A DNA stretch of 6,121 bases from an uncultured Acidobacteriaceae bacterium. Its GTDB lineage: Bacteria; Acidobacteriota; Terriglobia; Terriglobales; Acidobacteriaceae. The stretch spans positions 1 through 6,121 of the forward strand of contig CAIMNN010000034.1 in NCBI GenBank assembly GCA_903842845.1. Reading direction: 5' to 3'. The position numbers and the translations under genes were made by a program. Of this stretch, positions 1 through 5,072 are shown piece by piece; within the stretch, counting starts at the first letter, position 1, and the number at the start of each line of letters is the position of its first letter. The notes under the pieces were generated by a model. It ran no database searches, had not been told where the DNA came from, and saw only the letters and a list, made by a program, of their open reading frames with translations.

Positions 1-530
1 ACGAGCCACGCCCAGCCGCTGCCGAAGACGCTCATCGCGGATTTGGTCAACTGCTCTTCAAAAGCCGATTGCGTGCCGAACCTGTTGCTGATGGCCTTGG
101 CCAGTTCGCCGATGGGTGCAGGCGAACCAATGCCGAGCCGCGGCCACCAGAAGCTGTGGTTGTAGTGGCCTCCGCCCTGATTGCGGACGGCCGTGCGCAC
201 GGCTTCGGGAAGCACATCGAGTCCGGTGAGCAACTGCTCGATGGTCTTGCCGGCAAGCTCCGGATGGTCGGCGACGGCTTTGTTGAGATTGGTTACATAA
301 GCCTGATGGTGCTTGTCGTGGTGCAAGTGCATCGTCTCGGCGTCGAAAAAAGGCTCGAGTGACTCGTACTTGTATGGGAGCGCGGGCAAAATAAATGCTC
401 CGGTAGCGGGAGCAGCGGCAGGGGTCTGTTGCGCGGTAGCGGTCCAGTTGTTTGTGGCAAGCATGGCGGCAGCGGCACCGCTCAGTTTAAGTGCCTCGCG
501 GCGGTTCAGGGTCGATTTCAGTTTGGTCAT
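1..530 (-). CDS. Tat-exported Mn/Fe superoxide dismutase (partial, C-terminus beyond left edge)
   Basis: Dismutates superoxide to oxygen and hydrogen peroxide, here probably in the periplasm. The frame stays open from an ATG at 530 to the window edge (176 full codons). Residues 9-17 read NRREALKLS, a twin-arginine signal, followed by an Ala-rich hydrophobic stretch and an AxA site near residue 33 (TATAQ). The mature part starts with the family pattern LPALPYKYESLEP (48-60). HHDKHHQAY (70-78) supplies the first metal ligand His70 and the gateway His74/Tyr78 pair; GGGHYNHSFWW (119-129) supplies the second ligand His125; FGSGWAWL (169-176) is the conserved core. The C-terminal ligands (DxWEHAY) fall outside the window. 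The GGH-x-NHS form resembles Mn or cambialistic enzymes more than Fe-only ones, but the metal cannot be fixed from this part. A good ribosome site (539-545) supports the start. The family call is secure. Confidence 0.93.
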   Translation of the reverse strand, partial: MTKLKSTLNRREALKLSGAAAAMLATNNWTATAQQTPAAAPATGAFILPALPYKYESLEPFFDAETMHLHHDKHHQAYVTNLNKAVADHPELAGKTIEQLLTGLDVLPEAVRTAVRNQGGGHYNHSFWWPRLGIGSPAPIGELAKAISNRFGTQSAFEEQLTKSAMSVFGSGWAWL

Positions 531-538
531 TAGGGAAG

Positions 539-545
539 ACCTCCT
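539..545 (-). promoter_or_regulatory. Shine-Dalgarno site of the superoxide dismutase gene
   Basis: On the minus strand the sequence reads AGGAGGT, a near-perfect ribosome binding site, 8 bases before the ATG at 530. It decides the start and so places the twin-arginine motif inside the protein's N-terminus. It is the strongest ribosome site in the window. Confidence 0.85.
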
Positions 546-581
546 GCGGCAATGGTAAATGTTGATCCGCAACGCTGTGGC

Positions 582-612
582 TTGAACTTCGTACTATAAA
601 AATGGTTATAAT
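582..612 (+). promoter_or_regulatory. Candidate sigma70-type promoter of the thioesterase gene
   Basis: A perfect TATAAT hexamer (607-612) is preceded by TTGAAC (582-587) with a 19-base spacer, which is longer than ideal. Transcription would begin near 619, giving a short leader of about 30 bases before the ATG at 650. The -10 box is strong; the -35 assignment is less certain. Confidence 0.4.
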
Positions 613-622
613 CCAACAGCAA
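593..622 (-). promoter_or_regulatory. Candidate sigma70-type promoter of the superoxide dismutase gene
   Basis: On the minus strand there is a TATAGT -10-like hexamer (593-598) and a TTGCTG -35-like hexamer (617-622) separated by 18 bases. It would leave a 5' leader of roughly 55 bases. It interleaves with the candidate promoter for the divergent thioesterase gene, so the two could compete for polymerase. Only the match to consensus supports it. Confidence 0.35.
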
Positions 623-649
623 CGACCATAGACCAGAACAAAGGTAACG

Positions 650-1081
650 ATGACCAACCACAACGCTGAGCTGATCCCGCTACCCCACACCGCGCAGAAC
701 CGTTGTTTTGGCTGCGGACCGAACAACCCACACGGTATGCATCTGGAGTTCTACAAGGCCGCCGATGGCACGGTGGTCTGCCTGCCGACGATTGCCGACA
801 CGTTTGAGGGCCCGACTGGCTATCTGCATGGTGGCATCATTGCGACGTTGCTCGACGAGGCAATGAGTAAAGCTTTGCGAAGCCACGGATTGCAGGCAGT
901 GACGCGCCACCTCGAGGTGGATTACTTAAGGCCGGTCCCATCAACCAAACCGCTCCGCATTGAAGCCCGTCGCACACATCACGAAGGCAAAAAACAGTAC
1001 GTACAGGCGCAGATATTCAACGCTGATGGCGTACTCCTGGCCAGTTCAAAGGGGCTCTTTATTGAGATAAAGTCTCTCTGA
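650..1081 (+). CDS. PaaI-family hotdog-fold thioesterase
   Basis: Predicted cytoplasmic hydrolase of acyl-CoA or aryl-CoA thioesters; the exact substrate is not readable from sequence. At 143 residues it is the normal length for a single-domain hotdog enzyme. It begins with the CFGCG-x-NP-x-GM pattern (19-30) seen in one branch of this family. It then has LHGGIIATLLDEAM (59-72), where HGG (60-62) sits at the start of the central helix and Asp69-Glu70 are the expected acidic residues. The later strands read VDYLRPVP (90-97), KQYVQAQIFNADGVLLASS (115-133) and GLF. The start at 650 is supported by AAAGG at 640-644, five bases upstream. It stands alone, divergent from the superoxide dismutase gene, and the next gene is 231 bp away, so no pathway partner is evident. 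Family confident, biological role unknown. Confidence 0.9.
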   Translation: MTNHNAELIPLPHTAQNRCFGCGPNNPHGMHLEFYKAADGTVVCLPTIADTFEGPTGYLHGGIIATLLDEAMSKALRSHGLQAVTRHLEVDYLRPVPSTKPLRIEARRTHHEGKKQYVQAQIFNADGVLLASSKGLFIEIKSL

Positions 1082-1086
1082 GACTT
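1070..1086 (+). terminator. Small hairpin over the thioesterase stop codon, weak terminator candidate
   Basis: AAGTCTC (1070-1076) and GAGACTT (1080-1086) form a perfect 7-bp stem with a 3-base loop that spans the TGA stop. What follows (ACTTATCTTGCG) is AT-rich but is not a proper U-run, and the stem has only three GC pairs, so intrinsic termination is doubtful. Confidence 0.3.
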
Positions 1087-1312
1087 ACTTATCTTGCGAT
1101 AAATTCTCAATATAACTATCATTTTGACGTCACGAATAATAAAATTCGCATCATTAGGTTGATAATGCAGTGCTAGATTATGCGCATGTAGCGTTATTAT
1201 TTTCCATAAAATGAGCGAATATGGAGATTCTGTTCACAGCGAGCTATCTTTATAAATCATCGACTAACATTAAACCTTGTTTCATTATTTTATGAACGTT
1301 AGAATCCCCTTC
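1082..1312. other. AT-rich intergenic region with several short palindromes
   Basis: By hand count only 58 of the 180 bases at 1081-1260 are G or C (about 32%), against for example 41 of 60 at 1801-1860 in the following gene. It holds the palindromes TGACGTCA (1125-1132) and ATGCGCAT (1180-1187), and an inverted repeat CGAAT/ATTCG (1133-1137, 1144-1148). I see no convincing gene. It probably contains the promoter and upstream control sites of the plus-strand pseudopeptidase gene. Foreign origin of the stretch is possible but not shown. Confidence 0.6.
1228..1256 (+). promoter_or_regulatory. Weak candidate promoter for the pseudopeptidase gene
   Basis: TATAAA at 1251-1256 is a fair -10 box lying about 55 bases before the favoured start at 1313. 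Seventeen bases upstream is TTCTGT (1228-1233), a poor -35 match, so an activator or another sigma factor would probably be needed. It is the best candidate I see in the AT-rich gap, but the support is thin. Confidence 0.22.
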
Positions 1313-3121
1313 ATGCCTCCCCGCATAACCTTAAAATTCTTGTTAGTAGTTTTATTACTAGTTGTAATCAAGAATGCCAGTGCCGCCTCCAATACTTGGA
1401 TCCGAATCAGCACTCCGCATTTTTGCGTCTATACAGACTCCGACGAGAAGGAAGCCTTGGCGCTCGGTGAGCAGTTTGAGCGGGCCAGTTGGGTCTTCAA
1501 GCATTTATTTCCTTCCATGAACATTGAATTGCACGAGCCGCTGTACGTGGTCGCGGTGCGCGGCGAAAAAGCCGCCTCTGAGCTGATGCCGGCGACCAAA
1601 GCAGGCAATGAAACCATCTTCGGATACTTTTTGCCCAGCCACTTCAGGAACTATGTCATCTTGCGATTAGACACCAAGCAGATATTCCACTTTGAGCCGC
1701 TCTATCAGGCTTACTCCAATGTGCAGTTCAGCAGTTTCGGCGCAGGCTATCCGCAATGGATCGACTTCGGCATGGAAGATTTCTATCTGCGTTCAAAAAA
1801 CGACGGCCCGCAGTTGGAGTTGGGTGTGCCGTCGGCCTCCGAGCTTGAAACACTGCGGCGTGGCAAGATGATCCCGCTGGCGCAGTTGATGCACGCCGAG
1901 TTCAGCGGAGACTTTTCAAAAGATGCTGATAAGCGGTTGCTCTACCAGGCCGAGTCTTCGGCGCTGCTGCATCTTTTGCTTCAGCGTGACATCACTAACA
2001 GGACCAGCAATGTTGAAGAGTACATCCGGCTTACCTGCAAGCACGAGGACCCTGTGAATGCAGCTTCCAGTCTGTTCGGCGACCTGGCAAAGCTTGAGGC
2101 TGACCTGAACGCTTATGTGAACTTGGAAGCATACAAGGCGCTCGAGCAGCAGAACACATCGGGATTGCCGACTCGCAGCGAATTCAAAGTGGAGATATTG
2201 AGCTCAGCCGATTTTGATGTGATGCACGCCGATGACCTGGCGCAACAGGGCAAGATGGATGAATCCCAGCGACTGCTCGATGGGGTCCTCAAGCGAACAC
2301 CGGATTCTCTTGCGGCTTATGAAGTTTTGGCAGGCAATGCCCTGCGCACAAACAATCGCGCGGATATGCGCAAGTACCTGGCAGAAACGGCCAAGCGAGG
2401 CGAGAGTGATGCGCATCTTCTTTACCGGTACGCAGAACTGCTCTACCAGACGGACCACTCCAAAGATGCAAGCAAAGAGATGATTGCAGCGCTGCGCAAA
2501 GCCGACGAAGCAAACCCGCATCTGCCGCAGGTCTGCGATCTGCTGGCGAATCTTCTACTGCTTGGCTCCAGCAAGACGGATGAGCCGAAGGCTCTGGAGC
2601 AGCGGGCCATTCAATTGGACCCAACCGTGGCGCGTTATCATATGACGCTCGCAGGCATTTACGTTATCGATGGTAAGTTGGACGATGCAACCAGGGAGTA
2701 CCAGCAGGCTAAAAATATTTCGACCGACAAGGCTGAGATGTCCAAGATCGATGAGAAGTTGAAGGTGATTCAGAAGTACCAGACCGCTGCGCCGATACCG
2801 ATGGCGTCACCGGAAACGCAGACCAAAACTCATCCCGCGGAAGTGGCGGCAGGTCCGCAGCATGAAGCTGATGGCGTTATTCATCATGTGAAGTGCGGAT
2901 ACCCGTCGTTGATGGAGCTTGAACTTCAGGCTGACGACAAGACCTATAAGCTATACCACTTCAATTATTTCAAGATAGATTTCAGCGCCGAAGACCAGAG
3001 CGTCAGCGACCGCCTGGAACCCTGCCACACCATCGAGGGAATGAAGGCGCATGTGGCTTTTGCCGAGGTCAATGACAAAACGGTCGATGGGCAGATAGTT
3101 TCCATTCTGCTGAAGCAGTAA
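1313..3121 (+). CDS. Secreted inactive peptidase_MA-like (pseudoenzyme) TPR protein
   Basis: A 602-residue exported protein of unknown function. Numbered from the ATG at 1313: signal peptide 1-24 (MPPRITLK, a hydrophobic run FLLVVLLLVVI, ending NASA), peptidase_MA-like domain about 28-280, TPR-like helices about 300-470, a flexible linker 492-514, and an 88-residue C-terminal module (515-602) with Cys528 and Cys571. It aligns along its length with the convergent neighbour, but the zinc site is gone: HEYTH is replaced by QAYSN (132-136) and the NEG glutamate by Phe152. It is therefore predicted not to be a peptidase, and may act as a binding, scaffold or regulatory partner. The start is uncertain: TTG 1277 and ATG 1292 are also in frame, and none has a clear ribosome site. 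I chose 1313 because it gives a signal peptide like the neighbour's. The frame is intact with no stops, so this is not a decayed gene. Confidence 0.85.
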   Translation: MPPRITLKFLLVVLLLVVIKNASAASNTWIRISTPHFCVYTDSDEKEALALGEQFERASWVFKHLFPSMNIELHEPLYVVAVRGEKAASELMPATKAGNETIFGYFLPSHFRNYVILRLDTKQIFHFEPLYQAYSNVQFSSFGAGYPQWIDFGMEDFYLRSKNDGPQLELGVPSASELETLRRGKMIPLAQLMHAEFSGDFSKDADKRLLYQAESSALLHLLLQRDITNRTSNVEEYIRLTCKHEDPVNAASSLFGDLAKLEADLNAYVNLEAYKALEQQNTSGLPTRSEFKVEILSSADFDVMHADDLAQQGKMDESQRLLDGVLKRTPDSLAAYEVLAGNALRTNNRADMRKYLAETAKRGESDAHLLYRYAELLYQTDHSKDASKEMIAALRKADEANPHLPQVCDLLANLLLLGSSKTDEPKALEQRAIQLDPTVARYHMTLAGIYVIDGKLDDATREYQQAKNISTDKAEMSKIDEKLKVIQKYQTAAPIPMASPETQTKTHPAEVAAGPQHEADGVIHHVKCGYPSLMELELQADDKTYKLYHFNYFKIDFSAEDQSVSDRLEPCHTIEGMKAHVAFAEVNDKTVDGQIVSILLKQ

Positions 3122-3149
3122 ACGGCCGTGCTACTTCTTGAGCAGAATG
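3103..3149. repeat. Imperfect inverted repeat at the convergent junction, possible bidirectional terminator
   Basis: The arms 3103-3120 and 3132-3149 pair at 16 of 18 positions (mismatches at 3112/3140 and 3116/3136) around an 11-base centre containing the palindrome ACGGCCGT (3122-3129). Both stop codons lie inside it: TAA at 3119-3121 on the plus strand and TAG at 3131-3133 on the minus strand. The arms encode the shared C-terminal SILLK ending of the two paralogues, so the symmetry comes at least partly from duplication. A transcript from either side could fold here, but no T-run follows in either direction, so termination is a guess. The symmetry itself is seen directly. Confidence 0.6.
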
Positions 3150-4984
3150 CTTTGCGCCTCTCCGTCGACGGTTGCATCAGCGGGATTATCAGCATAAGTG
3201 ATCTTCGCGTGCAGTCCATCCATCTTGCAGGGGTCGAACTTGTCTGACGCGCTGAAGTTGAGAGTGCTGAACTCGATCTTGAAGTAGTTCATGCTGTAAA
3301 GCTTGAAGGTCTTCTTCGGCGTGACCAGTGTCAGATCCATCTGCGATGGGTAATTGCAGACGACGCCGTGCACAACGCCTTCAACAACATGCTTTGGGCC
3401 TGTTGCCGAGCCTGCCGGATGCTTGGGTGCATTGGCGGCGGATACGTCGCCTGTTACAACCGAGACGCCGTCTGAATTCTCGTTGGACTGGCTCATATGC
3501 ACCTGTGTTGCGGCGGCGATAAAACTGTCGATCTGCCCGAGATGCTCGTCTATCTGCCTCTGGTCGCTGGCAGCGGGGAAAACTTTCTTCGCTTCAAGAA
3601 GCACTGCGCGCGCGTCGTCGAACTTTTCCATGCTGAGAAGAAGGCCCTCCAGGTTCAGACGGTAGCGCAGGGTTGACGTGTCGTTCTCAATTGCTTGCAG
3701 TTCAAGCTTGCGTGCTTCTTCCCTGTGCTTGGATTCAAAACGTAATATGCTGGCTAGCTGGTCATACGGGACAGGGTTCTTCGGGTAGAGTTGGATGAGC
3801 TTGCGCAGCACGCTCTCGGCCTTCGCGCGGTTCTCGTCGTCCATGCCCTGACTCAAGATCAGCAAGGCATAGCGCTCAAGAAACCCCTGTATCTGATAGC
3901 CAAGTTGAAAGGCTTGCCCGTAAAGCTCTAAAGCGCGTGCAAAATCATTTTGGCGCATTGCGAGCGTGCCGCGCGCTTCAAGTGCAATCGGATTTTGCTG
4001 GTCGGTTTTCAGTATCCCGTCAAGGATGGCCTTGGCGTCATCCATTCGGCCTTCCTGCGCAAGGAACTCGGCGCGATACGCATCGGCCTCGTTCTGCGTG
4101 AGCTGCCTGATCTTGTAATAGGATTCATCGATCGGCGCGACCGCGGAGTTCATCGTAAATTCCTTGTAGTTGCCTGCATGGATATAAAATTCTAGCTGCT
4201 TCTGAAGGGCGTTGAGATCGCCGAAGGCTTCCTGCGCAGCAGTGATGCTGTCTTTGCCGTGATTGATGGCCCGCACATAATCCGTCACCCTTTGAGTCTT
4301 ATTCTCAAAATCAGTGTTGATCAGGAAATGGGTTAAAGCCCATGATTCCGCGTAAAAGATATTGCCCTTGTTTTCTTCGTGGTAGTAGGGCGAGCTGTGA
4401 TCGACCATGAAAAGTGTTGTCAGCGGAATGAGCCGGTTCTCGCGCAGGAACATTATGTCGTTGAAATCGGTTTGGCCGAGTTCCACATTTTTATCGTGTA
4501 TGACGGTGTTCTGGTAAAACTGCGCAATGCCTTCGTTGAGCCACAGCGGCATCCACGAGTCAAATTTGCGGAATTGGAGATGCGTGTACTCGTGATAAAT
4601 GGTGGAGTAGGGATGCTCCTGGTTGGCATCAAGGCGAAGCAGAACGTAATTCTTGTCCATGCCACGCAGAAAAAAGCCGGCAAGTTTCAGCTGGCCCTTG
4701 CCCAGACGATCTGCCGGTAACAGCGCCTCAAAGCTCTTCTCGTTTTTGGCGGCGAGAATGATGATAGGCTCGTCCGGGTCGACGTTCATCTTGGGAAAGA
4801 GCTTTTGGAATGTCCAGCGCATGCGCTCAAACTGGTCTACCAGATGCCGGGCATCCTTCTCGCTGGAATTTGTGATAACCGTGAAATGAGAGCTGCTTGC
4901 TTGAAGCCATTGCTCGCCAGATGCAGTGGCCATGCGGTTGAAACAGAAAATTAATAGCAGTATGAAGAAGTATTTTGTTCTCAC
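3131..4984 (-). CDS. Secreted gluzincin metallopeptidase (peptidase_MA-like) with TPR repeats and C-terminal cysteine module
   Basis: Predicted exported zinc peptidase; the substrate is unknown. Of 617 residues, 1-21 are a signal peptide (MRTK, a hydrophobic YFFILLLIFCF run, then an ATA cleavage site before Ser22). The catalytic domain covers about 25-280 and has HEYTH (131-135) followed by WLNEGIAQFY (148-157). His131, His135 and Glu151 are the expected zinc ligands and Glu132 the general base; the 15-residue gap fits peptidase_MA_2/DUF1570-like families. YAESWALTHFL (211-221) is a further family-like helix. TPR-like helices span about 296-470 (AQEGRMDDAKAILDGIL and following), then a Ser/Ala/Gly-rich linker (493-529), then the 88-residue module with Cys543 and Cys586. 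The GTG start at 4984 is the only sensible one, since an in-frame stop lies just upstream, but no clear ribosome site precedes it. It lies 88 bp downstream of hemW on the same strand, so co-transcription is possible. Confidence 0.88.
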   Translation of the reverse strand: MRTKYFFILLLIFCFNRMATASGEQWLQASSSHFTVITNSSEKDARHLVDQFERMRWTFQKLFPKMNVDPDEPIIILAAKNEKSFEALLPADRLGKGQLKLAGFFLRGMDKNYVLLRLDANQEHPYSTIYHEYTHLQFRKFDSWMPLWLNEGIAQFYQNTVIHDKNVELGQTDFNDIMFLRENRLIPLTTLFMVDHSSPYYHEENKGNIFYAESWALTHFLINTDFENKTQRVTDYVRAINHGKDSITAAQEAFGDLNALQKQLEFYIHAGNYKEFTMNSAVAPIDESYYKIRQLTQNEADAYRAEFLAQEGRMDDAKAILDGILKTDQQNPIALEARGTLAMRQNDFARALELYGQAFQLGYQIQGFLERYALLILSQGMDDENRAKAESVLRKLIQLYPKNPVPYDQLASILRFESKHREEARKLELQAIENDTSTLRYRLNLEGLLLSMEKFDDARAVLLEAKKVFPAASDQRQIDEHLGQIDSFIAAATQVHMSQSNENSDGVSVVTGDVSAANAPKHPAGSATGPKHVVEGVVHGVVCNYPSQMDLTLVTPKKTFKLYSMNYFKIEFSTLNFSASDKFDPCKMDGLHAKITYADNPADATVDGEAQSILLKK

Positions 4985-5040
4985 AGGAATACATTTTCAT
5001 AGATGACTTTGCTCGTGTCCAGTAAAGAATGCGTAAACGC

Positions 5041-5060
5041 TCATGTCATAGGACATGACA
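5041..5060. promoter_or_regulatory. Overlapping dyads between hemW and the peptidase gene, operator-like
   Basis: TCATGTC (5041-5047) and GACATGA (5052-5058) form a perfect 7-bp inverted repeat with a 4-base centre. A second, shifted dyad TGTCAT/ATGACA uses 5044-5049 and 5055-5060. CATG recurs at 5042, 5054 and 5067. The site lies 12-32 bases after the hemW stop codon and 57-76 bases before the peptidase GTG. It could be a repressor or activator site for the peptidase gene or a hairpin ending hemW transcription. No T-run follows on the minus strand, which disfavours a terminator. Confidence 0.4.
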
Positions 5061-5072
5061 AAAGTTCATGTA

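Noticed and set aside
1211..1255. A 14-codon reading frame (ATG to TAA) in the AT-rich gap, as a possible leader peptide
   Set aside because: It has no ribosome binding site, its stop overlaps the candidate -10 box, and frames of this length are expected by chance.
2204..2624. Two minus-strand frames of 105 and 111 codons inside the pseudopeptidase gene
   Set aside because: They overlap the TPR coding region in antisense, have Cys-, Pro- and Arg-rich non-protein-like translations, and have no independent start signals.
1313..3121. Calling the plus-strand paralogue a pseudogene because its active site is lost
   Set aside because: The frame is intact over 602 codons and signal peptide, TPR helices and C-terminal cysteines are kept, which fits a functional pseudoenzyme better than a decaying gene.
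4370..4381. HEEN (202-205) in the minus-strand peptidase as an alternative zinc motif
   Set aside because: It lacks the second histidine and the following NEG, while a complete HEYTH...NEG is present earlier in the protein.
4940..4945. Cys14 in the peptidase signal region as a lipoprotein attachment site
   Set aside because: It sits inside the hydrophobic run and is followed by Phe and Asn-Arg, without the L-[AS]-[GA]-C pattern; a signal peptidase I site (ATA before Ser22) fits better.
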